Part shown: piece after piece, positions 6,932-14,580 of the stretch
How the letters are laid out: each line of letters starts with the position of its first letter
How positions within the stretch are numbered: the stretch's first letter is position 1
NCBI GenBank assembly: GCA_018268835.1
Contig: JAFDVU010000065.1
Location: 1-34,147, forward strand
Origin: Acidobacteriota bacterium
GTDB taxonomy: Bacteria > Acidobacteriota > Terriglobia > Bryobacterales > Bryobacteraceae
Direction: 5' to 3'
Length of the DNA stretch: 34,147 nucleotides
Notes under the pieces: model-generated
What the model was told of the DNA's origin: nothing
Seen by the model: the letters and a program-made list of their open reading frames with translations, nothing else
Database searches by the model: none
Translations under genes and position numbers: made by a program

Positions 6932-7764
6932 ACGGTCCCCCGGAATCCGGCGACGATCATCTGGATGGCCAGGAACGCGACCGCGACGGCGAAGACGATG
7001 CGCAGCATGCGGGAACTGGCGCGGGTGAGCACGCGGGCGCCGGCCAGCGACCCGGCGAGTACGCCGAGCATCACGGGCATGGCCAACAGCGGATCGATGT
7101 AGCCGCGGTTGAGGTACACGCCGGCGCTGGCCGCGGCGGTGACGCCGATCATGAAGTTGCTGGTGGTGGTGGAGACCTTGAACGGGATGCGCATGGCGCG
7201 GTCCATGGCGATGACTTTCAGCGCGCCGGACCCGATGCCGAGCAGTCCGCTCAACATTCCGGCGCCGAGCATCACGCCGAAGCCGGTGCGCACGTTCTGC
7301 ACGCGGTAATGGATCTCGCCTTTCGGGCCGGGGTAAGTGCCGTCGAGCCGGAGGCGCTGCGCCAGGGGGTCCTTGCGGTCGGACATGGCGTCCTGCGGAG
7401 GCTTGTGGCTGGAGAGCCAGGCGGAGTGCAGCAGCACGGCGCCGAAGATCACCGCCAGCACGCTGGTGGAGATGTGGGTGGCAAGCGACGCACCGAGGAT
7501 CGCGCCGGCCGTGGTGGCGACCTCCAGGAACATGCCGATGCGCACGTTCGAGTAGCCCTCGCGCACATAGGCCGAGGCGGCGCCGGAGCTGGTGGCGATC
7601 ACGGAGACGAGAGTGGCGCCGATGGCGTAGCGCAGGTCCACGCCGAACAGCAAGGTGAGCACGGGGGTGAGAACGACCCCACCACCCAAACCGGTCAGGG
7701 AGCCCAGGAAACCAGCGGCCAGCGCAACCGGGAACAAAAGCAGCGTAAACTCGTAGGAATGCAC
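6928..7764 (-). CDS. TauE/SafE family sulfite/organosulfonate-type exporter
   Basis: 278-aa polytopic membrane protein with the two homologous halves of the TauE/SafE (DUF81) family, each opening with a glycine-rich membrane motif: 'GSLTGLGGGVVLTPVLTLLFG' near the N-terminus and 'GLLGIGSGALKVIAMD' in the second half. Family members export sulfite, sulfoacetate or other small anions. I chose the GTG at 7764 because GGAAG lies 6 nt upstream and the first membrane segment starts there; the frame upstream is shadow of the isomerase gene. It sits 40 bp after the isomerase and overlaps DUF1634. With a sulfatase upstream in the same gene string, sulfite or sulfonate export is a reasonable but unproven guess. 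Confidence 0.92.
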   Translation of the reverse strand: MHSYEFTLLLFPVALAAGFLGSLTGLGGGVVLTPVLTLLFGVDLRYAIGATLVSVIATSSGAASAYVREGYSNVRIGMFLEVATTAGAILGASLATHISTSVLAVIFGAVLLHSAWLSSHKPPQDAMSDRKDPLAQRLRLDGTYPGPKGEIHYRVQNVRTGFGVMLGAGMLSGLLGIGSGALKVIAMDRAMRIPFKVSTTTSNFMIGVTAAASAGVYLNRGYIDPLLAMPVMLGVLAGSLAGARVLTRASSRMLRIVFAVAVAFLAIQMIVAGFRGTV

Positions 7765-7804
7765 TGTCGACTTCCAGGATAAATGATTTGCGGGGCGTCC
7801 GGGC

Positions 7805-8842
7805 TCAGATGCCGAGTAGCCTTTTCGTGTAGGCGAGGCTGGCTTCGAGGTCTTCGCGTTCGCGCCGGCGGGCGCTGTCCTGGTCCGGGGCGCGCGGGGG
7901 CGCGGGGTGCGGCGTGCCGCGGTCGGCGAGTTCCAGGAAGCGTTCGAATTCCCAGGCGGGGATATCGCGGTAGGCGTCCCAGAACGCAGGGTCGCGGAAG
8001 GCGAATACGCGCGGCGCAGTGACGATGCTTTCGAGCGAGAGCGCGCGTCCGGGGCAGCGGGCCACGTACTGGTGCACGTACTCGTCGATGCGCACGTTGC
8101 CCTCGCCCATGCGCACCCAGGAGACGGCGGCGCCTTCGGGCACGCGCCATACGGCGCTGTCGCGCACATGGCTGGTGAGCACGTAGGGGTAGAGCGTTTC
8201 CAGCGCGACCATGGGGTCTTCCAGGGTCCAGAGCGGGTTGCCGGAATCCAGGCAGGAGCCGACGAATTCGCGGCCGGCTTCTTCGATCAGGGTCTTCACC
8301 TCGAACGATTGCATATCGCCCGAGTGATTTTCGATGGCGATTTTGATGCCGGCATCCATTGCTTTGGAGCGCGCGCGGCGCAGCACCGCGACCGTGTCCT
8401 CGATGTGGCGCGCGAGCGGCGGCGACTTGCGGTCCTCGGAGCTGCCCAGCACCGCGCGCACGATCTTCGAGCCCACGATCACGGCGGAATCGATCATGCG
8501 GGCGAGTTGCTCGTCCGCGGTGCCCGCCCTGGCATCGAACATTTTCGAGCTGGGACAGATGGAGCGCATCCCGATCTCGATTTCGATGCCGAGTTCTTCG
8601 GCGCGGCGGCGTACCCGCTTGAGGTTCTCCGGCTCCAGGCTGCCGATGAAGCGGATCTCGGAGAAGTGGACCACCCTGGCCTGCTGTTTCGCGGCATACT
8701 CGAGCAACTCGAAGGGGCTCCAATTCTGCGAGCGCAGGCTGAAGAGATCGATCCCGAGTTTCACGGGGGCGGGCTGCGCGGCGGCGACCTGGGTCAGCGC
8801 GGCGCCGGCGAGCGCGGTGGAAACGAAGTTGCGACGGTTCAT
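7805..8842 (-). CDS. Tat-exported sugar phosphate isomerase/epimerase-like TIM-barrel protein
   Basis: 345-aa protein of the xylose-isomerase-like AP endonuclease-2 fold family. The N-terminus 'MNRRNFVSTALAGAALTQVAAA' is a twin-arginine signal, so it should act outside the cytoplasm. TIM-barrel landmarks with metal-ligand residues follow: 'VVHFSEIRFIGSL', 'IKIAIENHSGDMQSFE' (Glu), 'FVGSCLDSGNPLWTLEDP' (Asp), 'VLTSHVRDSAVW' (His) and 'LSLESIVT' (Glu). The ATG at 8842 has AGAGG 6 nt upstream, inside the end of the sulfatase gene. The gene follows the sulfatase by 10 bp, so it probably works on the same periplasmic carbohydrate. The frame upstream is antisense-type shadow. The substrate cannot be assigned. 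Confidence 0.9.
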   Translation of the reverse strand: MNRRNFVSTALAGAALTQVAAAQPAPVKLGIDLFSLRSQNWSPFELLEYAAKQQARVVHFSEIRFIGSLEPENLKRVRRRAEELGIEIEIGMRSICPSSKMFDARAGTADEQLARMIDSAVIVGSKIVRAVLGSSEDRKSPPLARHIEDTVAVLRRARSKAMDAGIKIAIENHSGDMQSFEVKTLIEEAGREFVGSCLDSGNPLWTLEDPMVALETLYPYVLTSHVRDSAVWRVPEGAAVSWVRMGEGNVRIDEYVHQYVARCPGRALSLESIVTAPRVFAFRDPAFWDAYRDIPAWEFERFLELADRGTPHPAPPRAPDQDSARRREREDLEASLAYTKRLLGI

Positions 8843-8852
8843 GCCTAGCCTC

Positions 8853-10373
8853 TCATCCCTTGGGGTAATTCGGCGAGTATACCGGATCGCCGGCGCGCGG
8901 CACCAGTTCGCCGTTGCGCACCCAGTGATCTCCGCGCGGCGCGAGGTATTCGACCATGCGCTGCCGCCATGCGCGTAGGGTGGCGGAGTGGGCGGGGTCG
9001 GCGGCCAGGTCGCGGAGTTCACCGGGATCGCCCGCGGTTTCAAAGAGCTGCTCGCGGGCGTCGTGGGCATGGAAGAGGTACTTGTAGCGGCCGTCGGTGA
9101 GCGCGTTCCAGTGGTTCTCGGGCGAGTAGCAGGGGCCGTGCTCCAGGTCGAGCCAGGGGCGCCACTCCGTGCCGCGGCCGGAGACCAGCGGGAGCAGGCT
9201 GCGCCCGTCGAGGGGACGCGCGGCGGTGGCGCCGGCGGCGTCCAGGAAGGTGGGCAGGACGTCGCGCAGTTCGATGGGCTGGTCGAGTGTGCGGCCGCGC
9301 GGCGCGTCGAACATGCCGCGCGGCCAGCGCAGCAGGAACGGGACCTTGGCCGACCCCTCGTAACCGTACGATTTGCGCCAGAGGTGGTGATCGCCGAGCA
9401 TGTCGCCGTGGTCGGAGAAGAAGAGGATGAGGGTTTCCTCGAGCCATCCGCGTCGCTCCAGCGCCTCCAGCACGCGACCGATCTGCTCATCCACGAAGGT
9501 GACGCTGCCGTAGTAGCCCTGGCGCGAGCGGCGCACCTGGGCGGCGCCGAAATCGCCGTGCCAGGCGTCGCTCACCGGGCCGCTGGGGGGAGCGAAGCGG
9601 TGTGCCCACGGGGCCACGACAGCGGGGGGCAGGTCCGCGTCCTGGTAGCTGTCCCAGAGGCGGCGCGGCGGATCGTATGGGCTGTGCGGGCGCTCGAAGG
9701 AGACCTTGAGGAAGAACGGTTCGGGCCGCTGGTAGCTTTCGATGAAAGACGCGGCGGTGGCGCCGATCCACGCGGTGGGGTGGAGGCGTTCGGGGAGGGC
9801 GTAGGGCCGGGCGTCGTAATCGTTCCAGCCGAGGCCGGTGGCGTCGGGATCGAGGTTGGGCGCTTCCGACCAGAACCAGGCGCGGTAATCGCTGCGGAAG
9901 TCGATGCTTTCGACGCGGCCGGATTCGTCGAGCAGAGCCTGGCGGTAGCCGTGCACGTCGCGCTGCGGGTGATAGTGCAGTTTGCCGACGACGCTGGTGT
10001 GATAGCCGGCGTCGGTCAACGCGCGGGGCATCTCCACGGGATAGGAGCGGGCCACCTGGGCGTAGCGCAGCATGCCGTGATTCCAGGGCGAGAGGCCGGT
10101 GAGCAAGCCGGCGCGGGCTGGCGTGCAGGTGGGGGTCGAGGAGTAGGCGTTGACGAAGCGCACGCCTTCGGCCGCGAGGCGGTCGAGGTGGGGTGTGCGG
10201 ATGGCGCGATTGCCGGATGCACCGAGGCAATCGGCGCGGAACTGGTCGGCCATGAGCAGCAGGATATTGGGCCGCGAGGGCCGCGGGCGCGCGTTTTGCA
10301 GTGCGGGCAGCGCGCGTGAGGAAGCCGCGGCGGCGAGGAGTTGACGCCGTGTCACCTCACCACGATACAGCAT
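8853..10373 (-). CDS. Tat-exported type I sulfatase (alkaline phosphatase superfamily)
   Basis: 506-aa sulfatase that would hydrolyse sulfate esters, probably of polysaccharides, in the periplasm. The N-terminus carries 'TRRQLLAAAASSRALPAL', a Tat-like signal. The core starts at 'PNILLLMADQFRADCLG' with metal-binding Asp residues. The formylglycine motif C-x-P-x-R is present as 'TPTCTPARAGLLTG', followed by 'VGKLHYH', 'ERPHSPYDPP' and the metal site 'LILFFSDHGDMLGDH'. The cysteine must be converted by a formylglycine-generating enzyme encoded elsewhere. The ATG at 10373 overlaps the end of wecB by 17 bp; a GTG at 10355, just after the wecB stop, is an alternative start that keeps the signal. 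Genes downstream are a Tat isomerase and a TauE exporter. Confidence 0.93.
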   Translation of the reverse strand: MLYRGEVTRRQLLAAAASSRALPALQNARPRPSRPNILLLMADQFRADCLGASGNRAIRTPHLDRLAAEGVRFVNAYSSTPTCTPARAGLLTGLSPWNHGMLRYAQVARSYPVEMPRALTDAGYHTSVVGKLHYHPQRDVHGYRQALLDESGRVESIDFRSDYRAWFWSEAPNLDPDATGLGWNDYDARPYALPERLHPTAWIGATAASFIESYQRPEPFFLKVSFERPHSPYDPPRRLWDSYQDADLPPAVVAPWAHRFAPPSGPVSDAWHGDFGAAQVRRSRQGYYGSVTFVDEQIGRVLEALERRGWLEETLILFFSDHGDMLGDHHLWRKSYGYEGSAKVPFLLRWPRGMFDAPRGRTLDQPIELRDVLPTFLDAAGATAARPLDGRSLLPLVSGRGTEWRPWLDLEHGPCYSPENHWNALTDGRYKYLFHAHDAREQLFETAGDPGELRDLAADPAHSATLRAWRQRMVEYLAPRGDHWVRNGELVPRAGDPVYSPNYPKG

Positions 10374-11481
10374 CCGGGCGGGCGATCGCTTCGGCGATGC
10401 GGCGGCTGGCCTGTCCGTCGCCGTAGGGGTTGTGGACGCGGGACATGCGGGCTCGTTCGGCTTCGTCGTCGAGCAGGCGCGCGGCTTCGGCGAAGATCCG
10501 CTCTTCGCCGGTGCCTACCAGGCGCACGGTGCCGGCTTCCACGGCTTCGGGGCGCTCGGTTTTTTCGCGCATGACGAGCACGGGCTTGCCCAGCGACGGC
10601 CCCTCTTCCTGGATGCCGCCGGAATCGGTGAGCAGCAGGCAGGCGCGGCGCATGAGATCGACGAACGGCACGTAATCGAGCGGCTCCAGCAGGACCACAT
10701 TGGGCGCGGCGGAGAGCCCGCGCGTCACCGGATCGACGACGTTGGGGTTGCGGTGGACGGGATAGACCAGTTGCACGTCGGCGCGGGCGGCGATGCGCGC
10801 CAGCGCGGCGCAGATGCGTTCGAAGCCGGCGCCGAAGCTTTCGCGGCGGTGCGCGGTGACCACCACCAGCTTCTTCGCCGGGTCGAGCCAGTTCCAGACG
10901 GGCGCCGGCATGCGGCCGGAGTCGAGCGCGTCGCGCACGTAGAGCACGGCATCGATCCCGGTATTGCCGGTGAGCAGGATGCGTTGGCGCGGCACGCCTT
11001 CGGCGGCGAGGACATCGGCGGCGCGCGCGGTGGGGGCGAAGTGCACGGCGGCGAGGCGCGAGGTGACGACGCGGTTCATCTCCTCGGGGAAGGGCTGGAA
11101 GAGATCGCCGGTGCGCAGTCCGGCCTCGACGTGGCCCACGGGAATGCGATGGTAGAACGCCGCCAGCGCGCCGGCGAGCGTGGTGGTGGTGTCGCCCTGC
11201 ACGAGCACGAGATCCGGGGCTTCGCCGCGCAGCACGGGTTCGAGCGCGGAGAGGATGCGCGCGGTGGTCTGGGACAGCGTCTGGGCGGGGCGCATGACGT
11301 TGAGGTCGTGGTCCGGCATCACGCCGAAGGCGTCCAGGACCTGGTCCAGCATGCCGCGATGCTGCGCGGTGACGCACACGCGCACGTCGAATTCGGCGGG
11401 ACGAGCGCGCAGGTGGAGCACCACCGGACACAGCTTGATGGCCTCCGGGCGCGTGCCGAAGATGATGAGTACCTTGCGCAC
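10357..11481 (-). CDS. wecB: UDP-N-acetylglucosamine 2-epimerase (non-hydrolysing)
   Basis: 374-aa cytoplasmic enzyme interconverting UDP-GlcNAc and UDP-ManNAc for surface polysaccharide synthesis. The family start 'KVLIIFGTRPEAIKLCPVV' is intact, followed by 'VCVTAQHRGMLDQVLDAFG', 'VQGDTTTTLAGALAAFY', 'VGHVEAGLRTGD', 'PEEMNRVVTSRLA', 'VTAHRRESFG' and the UDP-binding 'LLTDSGGIQEEGPSLGKPV'. Length is normal. The start is GTG (11481), with GAGGG upstream at a longer than ideal spacing. The gene is divergent from an SDR epimerase across 104 bp and is the first gene of the minus-strand string leading into the sulfatase. Confidence 0.96.
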   Translation of the reverse strand: MRKVLIIFGTRPEAIKLCPVVLHLRARPAEFDVRVCVTAQHRGMLDQVLDAFGVMPDHDLNVMRPAQTLSQTTARILSALEPVLRGEAPDLVLVQGDTTTTLAGALAAFYHRIPVGHVEAGLRTGDLFQPFPEEMNRVVTSRLAAVHFAPTARAADVLAAEGVPRQRILLTGNTGIDAVLYVRDALDSGRMPAPVWNWLDPAKKLVVVTAHRRESFGAGFERICAALARIAARADVQLVYPVHRNPNVVDPVTRGLSAAPNVVLLEPLDYVPFVDLMRRACLLLTDSGGIQEEGPSLGKPVLVMREKTERPEAVEAGTVRLVGTGEERIFAEAARLLDDEAERARMSRVHNPYGDGQASRRIAEAIARPDAVSW

Positions 11482-11585
11482 TGAAGCGAGTCCCTCAGGG
11501 CCGGCGCGGAGCGCGCGCGGCGTAAGCAGGATTGTAGCGCGGCTCCGGGCGGCCCTGCTGCGGCGCGCTTTCGACGGAAGTTATA
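11482..11585. promoter_or_regulatory. divergent promoter region between wecB and the SDR epimerase
   Basis: 104 bp separating two divergent starts must carry both promoters. GGAAG at 11576-11580 serves the rightward gene. I do not see a strong -35/-10 pair on either strand. Confidence 0.35.
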
Positions 11586-12650
11586 GTGGGAGGGATGTCA
11601 TCGACCAAGAAGACGGTACTGGTTACCGGTTCGGGAGGCCTGATCGGCTCCGAATGCGCGCGGGCGCTGGCCGGCGAAGGCTGGAGCGTGATCGGCGTGG
11701 ACAACGACATGCGGCAGCAGTTCTTCGGCCCGGCGGGCACCACGCGCCCGGTGGTGGAGAGCCTGATCGCGACGGTGCCGGGCTACCGTCACCACGACCT
11801 GGATATTCGCAACCGCCAGGCGGTGCGCGATCTGTTCGCCGCGGAGCGGCCGGAGTTCATCATCCACACGGCGGCGCAGCCTTCGCACGACCGGGCGGCG
11901 TCGATCCCATACGACGATTTCGACGTCAACGCACTGGGCACGATGAACATGCTGGTGGCGGCGCGCGACTACACGAAGGACTCGCCGTTCTGCTTCACGA
12001 GCACGAACAAGGTGTACGGGGACCGTCCGAACTATCTTCCGCTCAAGGAACTGGAGAAGCGCTGGGACTACGACGGCGGGCTCGACGGCATCGACGAGAG
12101 CATGAGCGTGGACCAGTGCCTGCACTCCATCTTCGGCGCGTCGAAGGTGGCGGCGGACGTGATGTGCCAGGAGTTCGGGCGCTATTTCCAGATGCCGGTG
12201 GGGATCTTCCGCGGCGGCTGCCTGACGGGTCCGCAACACTCGGCCGTGGAACTGCACGGCTACCTGGTCTACATCGTGATCTGCGCCATGAGCGGGAAGG
12301 AATACCAGATTTACGGGTACAAGGGCAAGCAGGTGCGCGACCAGATCCATTCGCGCGACGTGGCTTCGCTGTTCCTGGAGTTTCACAAGGCGCCGCGCTG
12401 CGGCGAGGTGTACAACCTGGGCGGCGGGCGCGCCAACAGCATCTCGATCCTGGAGACGATCGACATCCTGGGCGCGATGGGCTACCCGCTCAAGTACACC
12501 TACAAGGACACCAACCGCACCGGCGATCACATCTGCTACATCTCCGACCTGAGCAAGATCCACAGCCACTTCCCGAACTGGAAGCAGCGGTACGACCTGC
12601 CGCGGATCCTCGACGAGATCGTGGCGGCGCGGCGCGACGCGGTGAAGTAG
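11586..12650 (+). CDS. NAD-dependent epimerase/dehydratase, CDP-paratose 2-epimerase-like (Phe in place of catalytic Tyr)
   Basis: 354-aa extended short-chain dehydrogenase acting on a nucleotide sugar. The Rossmann motif 'VLVTGSGGLIGSE' is at residues 12-24 and 'STNKVYGDRPNY' resembles CDP-tyvelose epimerase. 'GYKGKQVRDQIHSRDV' is the substrate/C-terminal region and 'VYNLGGGRANSISI' follows. The YxxxK position reads F183-G-A-S-K187 ('HSIFGASKVAAD'), so the usual catalytic tyrosine is Phe; I recall this substitution in a subfamily of CDP-paratose-epimerase-like proteins. GTG at 11586 has GGAAG 5 nt upstream; ATG at 11595 has a purine-rich tract touching it, so either may be used. It converges with the next SDR gene only 4 bp away. 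The exact sugar is unknown. Confidence 0.85.
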   Translation: MGGMSSTKKTVLVTGSGGLIGSECARALAGEGWSVIGVDNDMRQQFFGPAGTTRPVVESLIATVPGYRHHDLDIRNRQAVRDLFAAERPEFIIHTAAQPSHDRAASIPYDDFDVNALGTMNMLVAARDYTKDSPFCFTSTNKVYGDRPNYLPLKELEKRWDYDGGLDGIDESMSVDQCLHSIFGASKVAADVMCQEFGRYFQMPVGIFRGGCLTGPQHSAVELHGYLVYIVICAMSGKEYQIYGYKGKQVRDQIHSRDVASLFLEFHKAPRCGEVYNLGGGRANSISILETIDILGAMGYPLKYTYKDTNRTGDHICYISDLSKIHSHFPNWKQRYDLPRILDEIVAARRDAVK

Positions 12651-12654
12651 CGCC

Positions 12655-13728
12655 TCAACCGAGCAGGATTTCGCGCAGCGGGGCGCCCTGGCTTTCGATC
12701 CAGGCGGCGATATCGGCGAAGGTCTGGCGCGCATCGCGCTTGGGCCGCCATGCGCGGACGGCGCTGACGGCGCGGTGGTCGGTGATGAAGAGTTTGAGAT
12801 CGCTGGGGCGCGTTTCGCCGCTGGCGGCGACTTCGATCGCCTTCCCGGTGACTTCGCGGCACAGCGCGGTGGCCTCGCGGAGCGACACACTGTTGGCCGT
12901 GCCTCCGCCCACGTTCCAAGCGCGCCCGGCGTAGGCTTTGATGTTGGCGACCTGGTCCAGCACGAGGTCGGCGAAATCGTCGATGTGGAGGAAGTCGCGG
13001 ACCTGTTTGCCGCTGCCTCCGAAGCCGATGTACTTGAGGCCGCGGCCGAGGCAATGGGCGGCGACCCAGAGGGCGATCACGCCCTGATCGCTCTTCGCCA
13101 TCTGCCACGGCCCGGTGAGCAGACCGCAGCGATCGATCACGAAGCGGATACCGTAGGCATCGCCGTATTCGGCGACCATGAGTTCCGCGGCGAGCTTGGT
13201 CATGCCGTACAGCGAGCGGGCCCCCTCCAGCGGGAACTTCTCGCTGATGCCGTGCTGGCTGGCGCCGGGGATGGACTGCTCGGCGCGCAGGGTGAAGCGG
13301 GTGTCCGTTTCGCCGCACTCGAGGGCGTTGACCAGGGCCACGGGATAGACCCGGCTGGTGGAGACAAACAGGAAATCCGCCTTCGTGCGGCGCGCGATTT
13401 CCAGGCAGTGGAAGCAGCCGTTGAGGTTGGTGCGGATGAGGTACTCGGGCGAAGCGCCGTAGCCGGCCAGCACGCTGGGCTCGGCCGAGCATTCCAGGAT
13501 CAGGTCCGGCTCCGGACGCACGTCCGCCAGATCCTCCAGGGAACGTATGTCGCCGTGCACGAAGCGAACGCCGCCGGCTTTGAGGCGCGGCAGGTTGAGT
13601 TCGCTGCCGCGGCGGCGCAGGTTGTCGAAGGCGGTGACCGTGGCGTCCGGGTATGCGCGCTTCACCCGCAGGGCCAAGGCGGCGCCGACGAACCCCGCGC
13701 CGCCCGTGACCAGAACCGATTCAGGCAT
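12655..13728 (-). CDS. NAD-dependent epimerase/dehydratase, CDP-paratose 2-epimerase-like
   Basis: 357-aa extended SDR for nucleotide-sugar modification. It has 'VLVTGGAGFVGAALALRVK' (NAD-binding Rossmann motif), 'VHGDIRSLEDL', 'VSTSRVYPV' and the canonical catalytic 'YGMTK'. 'GFGGSGKQVRDFLHIDDFADL' and 'WNVGGGTANSVSL' are shared in pattern with the convergent epimerase at 11586-12650, so the two are distant paralogues. Here the catalytic Tyr is kept. Its ATG lies 8 bp inside the 3' end of the upstream glycosyltransferase, so the two are translated together. It probably makes a sugar for a surface glycan or lipid-linked saccharide; the product is not assignable. Confidence 0.88.
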   Translation of the reverse strand: MPESVLVTGGAGFVGAALALRVKRAYPDATVTAFDNLRRRGSELNLPRLKAGGVRFVHGDIRSLEDLADVRPEPDLILECSAEPSVLAGYGASPEYLIRTNLNGCFHCLEIARRTKADFLFVSTSRVYPVALVNALECGETDTRFTLRAEQSIPGASQHGISEKFPLEGARSLYGMTKLAAELMVAEYGDAYGIRFVIDRCGLLTGPWQMAKSDQGVIALWVAAHCLGRGLKYIGFGGSGKQVRDFLHIDDFADLVLDQVANIKAYAGRAWNVGGGTANSVSLREATALCREVTGKAIEVAASGETRPSDLKLFITDHRAVSAVRAWRPKRDARQTFADIAAWIESQGAPLREILLG

Positions 13729-14494
13729 TGACTTGAGTATTCCTTTGCGCGGCCGGCTCGACCACCGTGCGGTGATAATCGCCGCGCGACAGGTGCTTCT
13801 CCAGCCACAGGTACAGGACGATAAACAGGTAGCGGCTGCCCATCTCCTTGATCTTGAGTTTGGAGACGCCGCTGGCGCGGTTGGTCCACGTGATGGGCAC
13901 GACGGCGAACGAATAGCCGCGGATGATGGCCTTGAGCGGCATCTCCACCGTGAGGTTGAAGTGCGGCGAAATGAGCGGCTGCAAGGCCTGGACGACTTCG
14001 CGCCGGTAGCACTTGAACGCGTTGGTGATGTCGTTGAATTTCAGCCGGAACAGGACGCGGATGAAGGCGTTGGCCAAGCGGTTGAGCAGCAACTTGTGGC
14101 GCGGATAATCCACCACCCTGCCGCCCGGAATGAAGCGCGATCCGAAGACGCAATCGTAGCCTTCGAGCAGCTTCAGGTAATATTTGTGGGCGTCCTCGGG
14201 GCTGTCACTGCCGTCGGCCATCACTATGGCCACGGCATCGCCGGTGATGTGATCCAAGCCGCAGCGGATGGCCAGGCCGAAGCCATGGCGGCCGTAGTTG
14301 GTGACGGGCACGATCGCGGGATGGCGCGCGGCGAGCGCGCTCAAGCGGTCGGCGGTGGCGTCCGTGCTGCCGTCATCGACGACCACGATTTCGTAAGGGA
14401 TTCCGCTGGCGTCCAGGACCTGGGTGAACCGTTCCAGCGTGACGGCGATGCAGCCTTCTTCGTTGCGGGCCGGCATCACCAGCGATAGCTTCAC
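13721..14494 (-). CDS. GT2 family glycosyltransferase, dolichyl-phosphate-mannose-synthase-like
   Basis: 257-aa GT-A enzyme, probably transferring a sugar from a nucleotide donor to a polyprenyl phosphate at the membrane face. Landmarks are 'LVMPARNEEGCIAVTLE', 'EIVVVDDGSTDATADRL', 'YGRHGFGLAIRCGL', the DxD-type 'IVMADGSDSPEDA' and 'GSRFIPGG', followed by 'GYSFAVVPITWTNRASGVSKLKI' as in DPM1-type proteins. It has no long C-terminal membrane segments. The start is GTG (14494), with GGAGAG 6 nt upstream. The gene overlaps the downstream SDR epimerase by 8 bp and is divergent from the DegT aminotransferase. Confidence 0.92.
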   Translation of the reverse strand: MKLSLVMPARNEEGCIAVTLERFTQVLDASGIPYEIVVVDDGSTDATADRLSALAARHPAIVPVTNYGRHGFGLAIRCGLDHITGDAVAIVMADGSDSPEDAHKYYLKLLEGYDCVFGSRFIPGGRVVDYPRHKLLLNRLANAFIRVLFRLKFNDITNAFKCYRREVVQALQPLISPHFNLTVEMPLKAIIRGYSFAVVPITWTNRASGVSKLKIKEMGSRYLFIVLYLWLEKHLSRGDYHRTVVEPAAQRNTQVNA

Positions 14495-14580
14495 TCGGTG
14501 CTCTCCAGACTACCGATGATACCAGCTACGGCGGCGCGCCTGCTGTTCGATAATTGTATTTCAAGCTCCGTAGGTATCCT
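14495..14580. promoter_or_regulatory. divergent promoter region between GT2 and DegT genes
   Basis: An 86-bp gap more AT-rich than its surroundings. GATAAT at 14549-14554 is a good -10 candidate for the rightward gene, but no -35 match stands 16-18 bp upstream. AGG at 14572-14574 provides a weak ribosome site for the ATG at 14581. Confidence 0.35.
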
